From Geobacillus vulcani PSS1 (GTDB lineage Bacteria; Bacillota; Bacilli; Bacillales; Anoxybacillaceae): 64,000 nucleotides of DNA. The translations under genes and the position numbers were made by a program. The stretch spans positions 2,481,001 through 2,545,000 of the forward strand of contig NZ_JPOI01000001.1 of the NCBI RefSeq assembly GCF_000733845.1, read 5' to 3'. A model generated the notes under the pieces. The model saw nothing but the letters and a program-made list of their open reading frames with translations, was not told where the DNA came from and did no database searches. Below are positions 8,482 to 17,390 of this stretch, in pieces (positions within the stretch are counted from its first letter, which is position 1; each line of letters starts with the position of its first letter).

Positions 8482-9938
8482 GAGCGTGATGGATACCATC
8501 CGAGTGGTTTGCCGTGTTGGCTGATGTTCACATGCTTTGTTTCCGTAAAAGCGGCGAATCCTTGCGGCCCAAGCTCCCGACCGATTCCGCTTTGTTTCAT
8601 GCCGCCCCAAGGAGCATCGACATAAGGAGTGTGATAACTGTTAATCCAAATGGTTCCAGCTCTCAATTTTCCGGCGATTTGTTCCGCCCGTTCGAGATCG
8701 CGGCTGAATATGCCAGCTGCTAGTCCGTATATTGTATCGTTCGCCAGGCCGATGGCTTCTTTGTCATGTTCAAACGGTTGCAAAGTAATGACAGGACCAA
8801 AGATTTCTTCTTGGACGATACGCATGTCTTGACGGACATGGGTGAAAACAGCAGGGGTGAGATAATACCCCCGTTCCTTGATTCGTTCTCCACCCTGTAG
8901 CAGCACCGCTCCTTCCTGCAAGCCGATCTGGATATATGTTTCCACTTTTTTTAAATGTGAGGAGCTGATTAACGGTCCCATCTCCGTGTTTTCCGCGAAA
9001 GGATCGCCAATACGGAGGGAAGCCAGTCTTTGGGTCAGCTGATCAATAAACGAATTATAAACACGCCGTTGTACAAGAATGCGCGAAGCAGCCACACACA
9101 CTTCCCCTTGATTGAAGAAGGAGGCAAACAGTGCCCACTCGACGGTGCTAGTAAGATCGGCATCGTCAAAAATGAGCAGCGGGGATTTTCCGCCGAGTTC
9201 CAAAGACACTCGCTTCAAACCACGAGCACATTGTTCGTAAATCCATCGTCCGGTTTTCGTTCCGCCAGTAAACGATATTTTTTCCACATCAGGATGTGTC
9301 ACCAATGTTTCTCCAACCGGCGAACCGCTGCCAAGCACGAGATTAAACACGCCCGGCGGGAGACCGATGGAATCGATCAGCTTCGTCAGTTCTATGAACG
9401 ATAGCGGCGTCAGTTCTGATGGTTTAAATACCACTGTATTTCCCGCCGCAAGCGCCGGGGCCAATTTCCATATCCCCAATAAGAGTGGGAAATTCCAAGG
9501 CACGATGAGAGCGCATACCCCGATCGGTTCCTCAATGACTTTGCTTGTCGTGCCATCGGTTCTTTTCTTTTCCTCGATGGTCCGTTGCTCAACAAAATCG
9601 GCGTAGTAACGGAGGCATTGGATCGAATCACTGACATCGAGGCGCGATTCGCGAATCGGTTTCCCTGTATTCAACGTCTCAATGGCAGCGAATGTTTCCG
9701 CGTTCTGTTCCAACAAATCAGCCAGTTGCCGAAGGACGGCAATTCTTCTTGCCGGATTGGATGGCCAATCGGTGTATTGAAAGGCATGACGGGCCGCTTG
9801 GATTGCTTCTACTGTTTGTTGTTGGGATGCTTCATTGATTTCTATGATGACTTCCTCATTCGAAGGATTGATCACCGCCCTTTTTTCTCCTTCTCCTTTG
9901 TACCATTTTCCGTTGATATACACATGGTCCTGAGCCAT
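8478..9938 (-). CDS. NAD-dependent aldehyde dehydrogenase (betaine/aminobutyraldehyde type)
   Basis: A 486-residue ALDH-superfamily enzyme. Catalytic residues are visible: N149 in 'PWNF', E247 in 'SLELGGKSP', and C281 in 'NQGEVCVAASR'. The nucleotide loop is 'FTGGTKTG'. The overall pattern resembles betaine-aldehyde and 4-aminobutyraldehyde dehydrogenases. AAAAGGAGCGGC precedes the start. It follows the ureohydrolase gene by 33 bases in the same leftward operon, which suits oxidation of an aminoaldehyde made by one of the aminotransferases. The exact aldehyde is inferred from context only. Confidence 0.9.
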   Translation of the reverse strand: MAQDHVYINGKWYKGEGEKRAVINPSNEEVIIEINEASQQQTVEAIQAARHAFQYTDWPSNPARRIAVLRQLADLLEQNAETFAAIETLNTGKPIRESRLDVSDSIQCLRYYADFVEQRTIEEKKRTDGTTSKVIEEPIGVCALIVPWNFPLLLGIWKLAPALAAGNTVVFKPSELTPLSFIELTKLIDSIGLPPGVFNLVLGSGSPVGETLVTHPDVEKISFTGGTKTGRWIYEQCARGLKRVSLELGGKSPLLIFDDADLTSTVEWALFASFFNQGEVCVAASRILVQRRVYNSFIDQLTQRLASLRIGDPFAENTEMGPLISSSHLKKVETYIQIGLQEGAVLLQGGERIKERGYYLTPAVFTHVRQDMRIVQEEIFGPVITLQPFEHDKEAIGLANDTIYGLAAGIFSRDLERAEQIAGKLRAGTIWINSYHTPYVDAPWGGMKQSGIGRELGPQGFAAFTETKHVNISQHGKPLGWYPSRS

Positions 9939-9971
9939 TGAAAGCCGCTCCTTTTTGTTTGTGACATGTTT

Positions 9972-10946
9972 TTAGGATGTTGTCGTTGTCGATAGGTTGT
10001 TGGTCTGTGACCGCTTTTTCTTTAACGCCACAAGTGTAATCATCTCATACATAATCGCAGAAGCCAATAGAGCGGTCACTTCTCCGCTGTCGTAAGCAGG
10101 CAAAACTTCGACGAGATCAAACCCGACAATATTTAGTCCATCGAGTCCCCTTACGTATTCGAGTGCCTCGTAGCTGGTTGGTCCGCCCACTTCCGGTGTA
10201 CCAGTCCCCGGGGCAAAAGCAGGATCGACAAAGTCAATATCGTAAGAAACGAAAACCGGTTTGTCACCGATGCGTTGATGGATGCGGCGCATCACTTCCA
10301 CAAAGCCAATTTGTCGAATCTCTTGCATCGGAATCACTTCAAAACCAAGCCGTCGGGCGTCCTCGATATCATCAGCACTGTAAAGCGGTCCGCGCATCCC
10401 GATTTGAATGGAATGATCCACATCAAGCAACCCTTCCTCGACAGCGCGGCGGAACGGTGTGCCATGCATATATTTTTCTCCGTAGTAATGGTCCCACGTG
10501 TCGCTATGCGAGTCAAAATGAACGAGCGCGATGGGTCCAAAGCGTTCGTAAAAAGCCCGCAAGTGCCCCAATGTAATGGAGTGATCCCCGCCCATCAGAA
10601 TCGGAATGATATCTTTCTTCAACAATGGTCGCAACTCTTCGACGATACGATCATACGTGCGCAATGCATTGCCGGGAATGACATCAATATCCCCGTAATC
10701 GACGCCGGAACAATAGGCAAAAATATCAATATCCATATCTGGATTGTAAGGGCGAAGCAAGACAGAAAAATTGCGAATGTGCTGTGGGCCATATCGTTGT
10801 CCGGTTCGGTTTGATGCCGCGGTGTCAAAAGGAACGCCAACTATGACAAAATCGACATCGTCTGTTGTTTTGATCTGTTCCAACCGCATAAAGGTGCGAA
10901 CCCCGCAAAAACGGGGCGATTGGGAAGAATCTTTCGGTTTATACAT
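9972..10946 (-). CDS. Ureohydrolase (agmatinase/guanidinobutyrase family)
   Basis: A 324-residue arginase-superfamily enzyme that hydrolyses a guanidino compound to urea and an amine. All metal ligands of the family are present: H122 (GGDHS), D145/H147/D149 (DSHSDT), D236 and D238 (SYDIDFVDP), followed by 'AFAPGTGTPEVGG'. The N-terminal extension 'PRFCGVRTFMRL' recalls guanidinobutyrase-type members rather than short Bacillus SpeB, so 4-guanidinobutyrate, agmatine and other guanidines are all possible. CAAGGAGG precedes the ATG. It is the first gene of the leftward operon, behind a sigma-54-type promoter. The urea made could feed the nearby urease. Confidence 0.9.
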   Translation of the reverse strand: MYKPKDSSQSPRFCGVRTFMRLEQIKTTDDVDFVIVGVPFDTAASNRTGQRYGPQHIRNFSVLLRPYNPDMDIDIFAYCSGVDYGDIDVIPGNALRTYDRIVEELRPLLKKDIIPILMGGDHSITLGHLRAFYERFGPIALVHFDSHSDTWDHYYGEKYMHGTPFRRAVEEGLLDVDHSIQIGMRGPLYSADDIEDARRLGFEVIPMQEIRQIGFVEVMRRIHQRIGDKPVFVSYDIDFVDPAFAPGTGTPEVGGPTSYEALEYVRGLDGLNIVGFDLVEVLPAYDSGEVTALLASAIMYEMITLVALKKKRSQTNNLSTTTTS

Positions 10947-10992
10947 GTCAAGACCTCCTTGGGCAGTGAAAAATGTTTCGTGATGGTTTTAG

Positions 10993-11010
10993 AAGCAAAA
11001 AGTGTGCCAA
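10993..11010 (-). promoter_or_regulatory. Sigma-54 (-24/-12) promoter of the ureohydrolase operon
   Basis: On the minus strand the sequence reads TTGGCACACTTTTTGCTT, an excellent match to the TGGCAC-N5-TTGCT consensus with exactly 10 bases between GG and GC. It lies about 48 bases before the ureohydrolase start codon, and a sigma-54 activator gene is next to it. Confidence 0.88.
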
Positions 11011-11030
11011 AAAGGGGAAGTAGACAAGAA

Positions 11031-11075
11031 ATACGCAAACAAGGATGCTTTTACCGTCCATCCTTGCTTGCGTAT
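11031..11075. terminator. Long hairpin after the activator gene (terminator or activator site)
   Basis: Two 17-base arms (ATACGCAAACAAGGATG and CATCCTTGCTTGCGTAT) pair with one mismatch around an 11-base loop. It lies 38 bases past the activator stop on the minus strand, so it could end that transcript. Only a short TTTCTT follows. It also sits just upstream of the sigma-54 promoter, so it could instead bind a regulator. Confidence 0.65.
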
Positions 11076-11112
11076 GTTCAAAAATGAGCGAACGCTTCAT
11101 TCAAAGATGAAT
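11076..11112. promoter_or_regulatory. Candidate paired activator-binding dyads (UAS) for the ureohydrolase promoter
   Basis: GTTCAAAAATGAGC (11076-11089) and the perfect dyad ATTCAAAGATGAAT (11099-11112) are related and spaced 23 bases centre to centre, about two helical turns. They lie roughly 70-105 bases upstream of the -24 element. A similar pair precedes the promoter at 14328, which suggests the binding site of the adjacent activator. This is pattern-based inference. Confidence 0.45.
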
Positions 11113-11113
11113 C

Positions 11114-12508
11114 TTAATTCGTTTTTGAATCAACACCGTATTTTTTCAGCTTTCGTACGACCGTTGGCTGGCTGATGCCAAGATAATCAGCCATCTCGTA
11201 TGTTGTTTTGCACTGTTTGACGGCGCGCAGAAGCCATTGCCGTTCCACTTGTTCAATGGCTTCTTTTAATGTCGACGGTTCGTTCCGTTTTTCCAACGAT
11301 TGATGGGGAGTGATCAACTCTGGATATTTCTGGATCGAAAAAGGAAGATATTCCGGATAAATGGCTCTCGTTTCAGAAGTAATGACTAACCGTTCGATCA
11401 TATTCTCCAGCTCGCGCACGTTGCCTGGCCAGTCGTACTGAACGAGATGGTCGACAATGGATGGATGAAAGTATTTATCCATTTGGTATTTTTGGTTGAA
11501 TTTTTTCAAAAAGTATTGTGCCAGCATGAAAATATCTTCTTTTCTCTCACGCAAAGAAGGAACATAAATCGGGATCACATGCAAACGATAAAATAAATCT
11601 TGGCGGAACTTTCCTTGCTTCACCATCTCTGCTAGGTTCTGATTTGTCGAGGCGATCAGGCGAAAATCGACCGTTCGTTCTTTAATGCCTCCAACGCGTA
11701 TGACTTTTTTCTCTTGAAGCACTTTCAGCAGTTTCGCTTGCATCGAAAGGGGAAGCTCGCCAATTTCATCAAGGAAGAGAGTTCCTTTGTCGGCCAGTTC
11801 GATCAGCCCCGGTTTTCCTGTTTTTTGCGCACCGGTAAAGGATCCTTTTTCATAGCCGAACATTTCCGATTCAAACAGTGATTCAGGAATGGCGCTGCAG
11901 TTGACCTCAATAAACGGTTCATTCCGCCTCGGGCTATGGAGGTGAAGGGAACGGGCGAATACGTTTTTTCCGACTCCAGACTCGCCGAGGAAAAGAACCG
12001 TCGCGTCCGATTGGGCCACGCGGTGCACGAGCTTCCAAATTCGTTCCATCGCCTTGCTTTGAATAACGATATGTTCCGGCTTCAACTCCTCTATTTCCAT
12101 TTGATAATGTTCCATCTGCTTTCTCAGCTTTTCATAGTCTTCTTTCAAACGCTCCAACTCTGTTAAATCATGGGAAAAACTGATGACCCGGACAAGGCGG
12201 TTTTGTTGGTCAAATACAGGCACGCCTGTCGCCATGACAACTCGTCCGGTGGCGGTTTGCTGCATCAATTGGACCTCTTTTTTCTCCCGTAATACTCTGG
12301 CTGTAACTGAAGGGCAAAAGACGTTTTCTTTTTCTAATTGATAAACCGATTTTCCGACTAAATAAGAGGCGTCCTTTCCGTATATGGACAAGCAATTCGG
12401 ACTGGCACGGAGAATGATCCCGTTTTCGTCTGCGATCACAATATTGTCGTTTGATGATTTCAATATCGCGTCCAATTCGAATTCCAAAACATCAGCTGTA
12501 CGGTGCAT
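11114..12508 (-). CDS. Sigma-54-dependent transcriptional activator (PAS, AAA+, Fis-type HTH)
   Basis: A 464-residue enhancer-binding protein. An N-terminal PAS domain (about residues 12-115) is followed by a short coiled linker and an AAA+ domain with Walker A GESGVGKN (175-182), the sigma-54 contact loop as GSFTGA (222-227, a variant of GAFTGA), and Walker B GTLFLDE (242-248). The C-terminal HTH ends in 'YLGISQPTVVRKLKKYG'. The start at 12508 has AGGAGGG 6 bases upstream; upstream in-frame codons lack a ribosome site. It resembles RocR-type activators of amino-acid catabolism in bacilli. Three -24/-12 promoters surround it, so it probably controls both flanking gene sets in response to a small ligand. 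Confidence 0.92.
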   Translation of the reverse strand: MHRTADVLEFELDAILKSSNDNIVIADENGIILRASPNCLSIYGKDASYLVGKSVYQLEKENVFCPSVTARVLREKKEVQLMQQTATGRVVMATGVPVFDQQNRLVRVISFSHDLTELERLKEDYEKLRKQMEHYQMEIEELKPEHIVIQSKAMERIWKLVHRVAQSDATVLFLGESGVGKNVFARSLHLHSPRRNEPFIEVNCSAIPESLFESEMFGYEKGSFTGAQKTGKPGLIELADKGTLFLDEIGELPLSMQAKLLKVLQEKKVIRVGGIKERTVDFRLIASTNQNLAEMVKQGKFRQDLFYRLHVIPIYVPSLRERKEDIFMLAQYFLKKFNQKYQMDKYFHPSIVDHLVQYDWPGNVRELENMIERLVITSETRAIYPEYLPFSIQKYPELITPHQSLEKRNEPSTLKEAIEQVERQWLLRAVKQCKTTYEMADYLGISQPTVVRKLKKYGVDSKTN

Positions 12509-12604
12509 ACTTTCCCTCCTAGCAGTCTGTGAGGCTTCTATTACTAACTTTATCAAAGAGGCGAAAAAATCCTTTTTCCTTGTTATATGATTTTGCATGA
12601 AGTT

Positions 12605-12623
12605 TTTGGCATGTTTTTTGCAT
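12605..12623 (+). promoter_or_regulatory. Sigma-54 (-24/-12) promoter of the first aminotransferase
   Basis: TTGGCATGTTTTTTGCAT has GG and GC separated by exactly 10 bases and differs from the consensus mainly at the T after TGGCA. It is about 46 bases before the ATG at 12669 and divergent from the activator gene. Confidence 0.85.
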
Positions 12624-12668
12624 ATCTAAAAAGATGGATCATGATGCACAATGGGACGGAGGGAGAAG

Positions 12669-14015
12669 ATGAAGGCAGAAACAAAAAAATATATCCAGGT
12701 AAAAACAGCGATTCCGGGACCAAAAGCAAAGGAGCTATTAAGAAAAAAAGAACAGAATGTTCCGAGAGGGCCGTTTAACACTGTACCGACGTTTGCGGCC
12801 AAAGGAGAAGGAGCGCTCTTAACCGACGTGGATGGAAATACGTTTATCGACTTGGCTGGGGCGATTGGAAGCCTCAATGTCGGTCATTGCCCGCCAAAAG
12901 TGGTAGAAGCGATCCGCAAACAAGCCGAGCAGTATATTCATCCGTGTTTCCATGTTATGATGTATGCGCCGTATATTGAGTTGGCCAAGATATTAAACCA
13001 TATTACTCCAGGAGTTCATCATAAAAAGACCTTTTTCTTGAACAGCGGGGCAGAAGCAGTCGAAAATGCCGTCAAAATTGCACGAAAGTATACAGGGAGA
13101 AAAGCCATTCTCTCTTTTGAAAGAGGGTTTCATGGGCGAACCTTGTTGGCGATGTCGCTGACAAGCAAAGTGAAACCATATAAATTTGGTTTTGGACCTT
13201 TTGCCCCGGATACGTACAAACTTCCGTATCCCTATTATTACCGAAAGCCAGCAGGCATGACAAATGAGGAACTGGATGCTGAGCTTTTACGACAACTCGA
13301 GGACTTTTTTCTCTCAGAAGTCCCGGCGGAAGAGGTAGCTGCCATCATTATGGAGCCTGTGCAAGGAGAAGGCGGGTTTATTGTTCCGTCAAAAACATTC
13401 GTTCAAGGGGTCAAACAAATTTGTGAAAAATACGGGATTTTGTTTATCGCCGATGAGATCCAGACCGGATTTGGACGAACAGGGAAGATGTTCGCCATTG
13501 AACATTTTGACGTTGTGCCTGATTTAATGACCATGTCGAAGTCCATCGGAGCGGGTGTGCCGATCAGTGCGGTGACGGGAAGGGCGGAAATCATGGATGC
13601 ACCCAATCCAGGAGAAATCGGCGGGACATACGGGGGCAGCCCGCTTGGTTGCGTGGCCGCTTTGGAAGTGATTCGCATGTTGCAACAAGAAGGGTTGGTT
13701 GAACGGGCCAATGTCATTGGACAAATCGTCATCAATCGGTTCAGACAGCTGCAGGAGAAATATGAGGCGATCGGGGATGTACGGGGGCTTGGGGCCATGG
13801 TAGCCATCGAATTTGTCACTGACGCAAAGACAAAAGCACCGAATAGGGAATTAACGGCCGCCATTTTGCGAGCATGCCATCAACGAGGTGTGATCGTCAT
13901 GAGTGCCGGTCTGTACAGCAATGTCATTCGTCTATTAACGCCGCTTGTCATCACAGATGAACAGTTGGAGGAAGCATTGGATGTCATCGAAGGGGTTATT
14001 GCTGAATTGACATGA
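12669..14015 (+). CDS. Class III aminotransferase (4-aminobutyrate aminotransferase-like)
   Basis: A 448-residue PLP enzyme of the omega-amino-acid aminotransferase class. 'NSGAEAVENAVKIAR' binds the cofactor phosphate, D262 in '[13 protein letters not shown]' contacts the PLP ring, and K291 in 'TMSKSIGAG' is the Schiff-base lysine. The nearest well-known types are GABA and putrescine/diamine aminotransferases. The ATG at 12669 has GGAGGGAG upstream and is preferred to 12651. A -24/-12 promoter precedes it and a terminator follows, so it is probably monocistronic. Whether it acts on putrescine, GABA or another amine cannot be told from sequence. Confidence 0.9.
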   Translation: MKAETKKYIQVKTAIPGPKAKELLRKKEQNVPRGPFNTVPTFAAKGEGALLTDVDGNTFIDLAGAIGSLNVGHCPPKVVEAIRKQAEQYIHPCFHVMMYAPYIELAKILNHITPGVHHKKTFFLNSGAEAVENAVKIARKYTGRKAILSFERGFHGRTLLAMSLTSKVKPYKFGFGPFAPDTYKLPYPYYYRKPAGMTNEELDAELLRQLEDFFLSEVPAEEVAAIIMEPVQGEGGFIVPSKTFVQGVKQICEKYGILFIADEIQTGFGRTGKMFAIEHFDVVPDLMTMSKSIGAGVPISAVTGRAEIMDAPNPGEIGGTYGGSPLGCVAALEVIRMLQQEGLVERANVIGQIVINRFRQLQEKYEAIGDVRGLGAMVAIEFVTDAKTKAPNRELTAAILRACHQRGVIVMSAGLYSNVIRLLTPLVITDEQLEEALDVIEGVIAELT

Positions 14016-14095
14016 TCAGTGATTCCTGGTCAAACTACTCATAAAAACTTCGTGATGCAGTCGAAAAAGGTGATGGCGATATCATGTTTTTGAGA

Positions 14096-14126
14096 CCGTG
14101 CCACCTTTTTGTGGTGCGGTTTTTTG
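14096..14126 (+). terminator. Rho-independent terminator of the first aminotransferase
   Basis: CCGTGCCAC pairs with GTGGTGCGG (two G-T pairs) around CTTTTT and is followed by TTTTTT. Confidence 0.82.
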
Positions 14127-14184
14127 ATTTGAGACTCATTCTACTCCGAGAGAATGTTTTCTGAAGCAAGAACAATCTGTGTCG

Positions 14185-14218
14185 ATTCAAAAATGAATTA
14201 TTTGATTTAACAATGAAT
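14185..14218. promoter_or_regulatory. Candidate paired activator dyads (UAS) for the second aminotransferase
   Basis: A perfect dyad ATTCAAAAATGAAT (14185-14198) is followed 20 bases on by the related ATTTAACAATGAAT (14205-14218). The arrangement parallels the pair at 11076-11112 and lies about 110-145 bases upstream of the -24 element, a normal distance for a sigma-54 activator site. Confidence 0.48.
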
Positions 14219-14327
14219 TAGATCGGTTGTGGGATTGTAAGCAAAGCCATCATGATAGGAACCGGTTAAAACAGAGGGATAGAAATCAATGAGTATAATT
14301 GACTAAAAATATTGAATAGTGTTAAAG

Positions 14328-14344
14328 GTGGCACAGAACTTGCG
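14328..14344 (+). promoter_or_regulatory. Sigma-54 (-24/-12) promoter of the second aminotransferase
   Basis: GTGGCACAGAACTTGCG matches TGGCAC-N5-TTGC exactly, with 10 bases between GG and GC. It is about 48 bases before the chosen ATG. Confidence 0.9.
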
Positions 14345-14390
14345 AATCCGTTTTCGATGAACAAAATGGCTTGGTCGAAGGGGGATGTAC

Positions 14391-15728
14391 ATGACACAAG
14401 GCAACTGGCTGCCTCTCTTTCACAAAATGCATGATTTGCTCGCGCCAACGATGGCGAAAGACCATCCGAATTTGCCGGTTGTTAAGGAAGAAGGATGTTA
14501 CTATTACGGACTGGATGGAAAAAAATATCTTGATTTCACTTCCGGTATTGCTGTGGCCAATACGGGTCATCGCCATCCAAAAGTCGTGCAGGCTATCAAA
14601 GAGGCCGCAGACCGCCTGATGCATGGGCCGAGCGGTGTCATCATGTATGAATCAATTTTGCGTTTGGCCGAAGAGCTGACAAAAATTTTGCCGGAAGGGC
14701 TTGACTGCTTCTTTTTTGCCAACAGTGGAACAGAGGCGATTGAAGGAGCAATCAAATTAGCAAAACACGTGACGCGACGACCATACGTCATTTCGTTTAC
14801 CGGATGTTTTCATGGCCGTTCGTTAGGGGCGCTTAGTGTCAGCACATCGAAAAGCAAATATCGGAAATACTTGCAGCCCAACGGCTTGACGTACCAACTT
14901 CCATATGCCAATCCAAAACATTGTCCGGTAGGAGAGGATTCTGATGTGTACTTCGCTCGTAAGCTTGAACAGGATGTAGAGTCCTTGTTTGCCCATCAAG
15001 TGACTCCGGAAGAAGTGGCATGCATGATTGTCGAGCCAGTGTTGGGAGAAGGAGGATATATCGTTCCTCCGAAAGGATGGCTGCGCAAAATAAGGGAAAT
15101 TTGTGACCGCCATGGTATTTTGCTTATTTTTGATGAGGTGCAGACAGGATTTGGGCGCACAGGGGAATGGTTTGCCGCTCAAACATTTGGCGTTACCCCA
15201 GATATTATGGCCATTGCGAAGGGCATCGCTTCTGGGTTGCCGCTCAGCGCAACAGTTGCTTCGAAAGAATTGATGAAACAATGGCCGCTCGGCAGCCATG
15301 GGACAACGTTTGGCGGCAACCCCATTGCATGCGAAGCGGCGCTAGCAACTTTAGAAGTATTTAGGGAAGAAAAATTGTTGGAAAATTGCAGGGAAGTTGG
15401 GGAATACGCACGAAAAAAACTGGAATTGTTAAAAAGGAAGCATCCCGCCATTGGAGACGTGCGTTCGATCGGTCTGATGATCGGCATCGAGATCGTCCAC
15501 CCGCATACTGGCGAACCGAATGGGGAGGGAGTGATGAATATTTTGAATCGTTGTCTGCACAAAGGTGTTCTTTTCTACCTATGCGGCAATCAAGGAGAAG
15601 TGATCCGCATGATCCCACCACTGATCGTGACAAAAGAACAGATTGGCGAAGGATTAAGCATGCTCGATGAGGCGTTGACCGAATATGAAGAGGAAATCGG
15701 TGTGCATTCGTTCGCTTCTGGAAAATGA
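14391..15728 (+). CDS. Class III aminotransferase (second paralogue, GABA-aminotransferase-like)
   Basis: A 445-residue PLP-dependent aminotransferase related to, but clearly distinct from, the one at 12669. '[15 protein letters not shown]' contacts the PLP phosphate, D248 lies in '[14 protein letters not shown]', and K277 in '[11 protein letters not shown]' is the Schiff-base lysine. The ATG at 14391 is chosen over one at 14385 because GGGGG lies 6 bases before it. A sigma-54-type promoter drives it, and the symporter and second aldehyde dehydrogenase follow in the same direction. Two amine transaminations plus two dehydrogenases would suit a diamine-to-succinate route. Confidence 0.9.
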   Translation: MTQGNWLPLFHKMHDLLAPTMAKDHPNLPVVKEEGCYYYGLDGKKYLDFTSGIAVANTGHRHPKVVQAIKEAADRLMHGPSGVIMYESILRLAEELTKILPEGLDCFFFANSGTEAIEGAIKLAKHVTRRPYVISFTGCFHGRSLGALSVSTSKSKYRKYLQPNGLTYQLPYANPKHCPVGEDSDVYFARKLEQDVESLFAHQVTPEEVACMIVEPVLGEGGYIVPPKGWLRKIREICDRHGILLIFDEVQTGFGRTGEWFAAQTFGVTPDIMAIAKGIASGLPLSATVASKELMKQWPLGSHGTTFGGNPIACEAALATLEVFREEKLLENCREVGEYARKKLELLKRKHPAIGDVRSIGLMIGIEIVHPHTGEPNGEGVMNILNRCLHKGVLFYLCGNQGEVIRMIPPLIVTKEQIGEGLSMLDEALTEYEEEIGVHSFASGK

Positions 15729-15875
15729 AAAAAAGAGGGAGGCACATGTCGATTACCATTTAGAAACTGGATGTATTCACCAACTGATGTCGTGTTTCGT
15801 TGAAGGAATGTTTGCCTTTATGAAAGGATCGCGAAGGACATGGATTTGTGATTATAAGACGATGGGGGAATGGGT

Positions 15876-17285
15876 ATGAACGCACTAGATACTGGAGTTC
15901 TCTTATGTTATTTTCTCGTATTGATCGGCGCAGGGATTTTGGGGGCGAAGCGGGCGAAAACTGTTGAAGATTTTGCGTTGGCAGGCCGAAATCTTGGATT
16001 ATTTGTTTATCTTGGCTGCCTGTCTGCTGTGATTTTGGGAGGCGCTTCAACGATTGGGACAGCAAAATTAGGGTATCAATTTGGGATTTCAGGTATGTGG
16101 TTTGTTTTTATGATTGGTTTGGGCATTGCTGTGCTTGGCCTGTTTTTTACAAACCAAATTTATGGCGCCAACGTGACGACCATCAGCGAACTGCTTGGCC
16201 GCCGTTACAATCAGGAAACGCGTTTGATCAGCGCGTTGGTGGCAGCGATCTATACGTTGATGGTTTCGGTAACACAAGTCATTGGGATGGGCACAATCAT
16301 TCATGCGGTTTTAGGTTGGAGCATGACCGTTTCGATGTTAGTTGGCGGGGGGATCGTGTTGTTTTATACGATTCTCGGAGGAATGTGGAGCGTGACGATG
16401 ACGGATATCATTCAGTTTATCGTCATGACTGTTGGCATTTTCTTCGTGATGCTGCCGATGAGTTTGTCCTATGTCGGTGGATGGACATCGCTTTTGGAGC
16501 GATTGCCAGCGTCACATTTTGATCTGACATCGATGGGATGGGCAAATATTTTTCAATACTTCTTGCTCTATACATTAGGAATGGTGGTATCACAAGATAT
16601 TTGGCAGCGGGTGTTTACGGCCAAAACACCGAACATTGCTCGAGGTGGCGCAGTATATGCGGGTCTTTACAGCATCGCTTATGCCGTGGCGTTAAGCGTC
16701 ATTGGCATGTGCGGGGTGATGGTTTTTCCGAATATAAACGATCCACAAAACGTATTTGCCAATATGTCATTAGAGATTTTGCCGCACGGCTTGTTAGGGC
16801 TCATTTTGGCCAGTGTATGTTCTGCTCTCATGTCAACGGCCTCCGGAACATTGCTTGCCTCATCTACTCTGTTATCACATGATATTTTGAAGCAATATTG
16901 GTTTCAGAATATAAGTGATCGACAGTTTGTCCTATTATCCAGAATGATGACGCTAGCAGTGGGGATTGTCGCCATTATCTTTGCTATTTGGATTCAGGAT
17001 GTGCTTGTTGCATTGGATGTCGCCTATGCCATTTTGTCAGGCGCCATTTTCGTACCAGTGATTTTTGGCTTCTTTTGGAAGCGAGCAACGGCGAAAGCTG
17101 GCTTTTACTCTATCATTATTAGTTCCATCGTTGTGCTGGTTGGTTTAGCGATGGAGGGATTAAGCTCAACCTATCCGATTATGTATGGAATTGGGGCGAG
17201 TATCGTTTCGATTGTGATTTTTTCCTACCTTTTCCCATCCTCCAATCTGAAAGAGGAGATAGAGGACCAGCAACATGTCCTATAA
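15876..17285 (+). CDS. Sodium:solute symporter (SSF family)
   Basis: A 469-residue membrane protein with about 12-13 helices. SSF hallmarks include the N-terminal 'AGRNLGLFVYLGCLSAVILGGASTIG' region (residues about 35-60) and the early helix-and-loop order of PutP/PanF transporters. ATG at 15876 sits 6 bases after GGGGGA; ATG at 15870 is an alternative. It lies between the aminotransferase and the second aldehyde dehydrogenase, so it probably imports the amine or amino acid degraded by this locus. The substrate is not predictable from sequence. Confidence 0.9.
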   Translation: MNALDTGVLLCYFLVLIGAGILGAKRAKTVEDFALAGRNLGLFVYLGCLSAVILGGASTIGTAKLGYQFGISGMWFVFMIGLGIAVLGLFFTNQIYGANVTTISELLGRRYNQETRLISALVAAIYTLMVSVTQVIGMGTIIHAVLGWSMTVSMLVGGGIVLFYTILGGMWSVTMTDIIQFIVMTVGIFFVMLPMSLSYVGGWTSLLERLPASHFDLTSMGWANIFQYFLLYTLGMVVSQDIWQRVFTAKTPNIARGGAVYAGLYSIAYAVALSVIGMCGVMVFPNINDPQNVFANMSLEILPHGLLGLILASVCSALMSTASGTLLASSTLLSHDILKQYWFQNISDRQFVLLSRMMTLAVGIVAIIFAIWIQDVLVALDVAYAILSGAIFVPVIFGFFWKRATAKAGFYSIIISSIVVLVGLAMEGLSSTYPIMYGIGASIVSIVIFSYLFPSSNLKEEIEDQQHVL

Positions 17286-17390
17286 ATGGATCAGAAAAGA
17301 GGATTCTAGCAAATTTGCGACGAAATAAAAAATGTTATTAACACAGGCAATGTTTGGATTGCAAATACTAGTTAGGGAAAGGATGAGAAC

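Larger units (their letters stand above)
14016..14390 (+). other. Intergenic region between the two aminotransferases
   Basis: 375 bases without a gene. It contains a terminator for the first aminotransferase (14096-14126), a pair of ATTCA-N4-TGAAT-like dyads (14185-14218), and a -24/-12 promoter (14328-14344) for the second aminotransferase. Nothing else was recognised. Confidence 0.8.

Noticed and set aside
17310..17375. Possible sigma-54 promoter before the second aldehyde dehydrogenase (GGCAA...TTGCA)
   Set aside because: The spacing between GG and GC is 13, not 10, so it does not fit.
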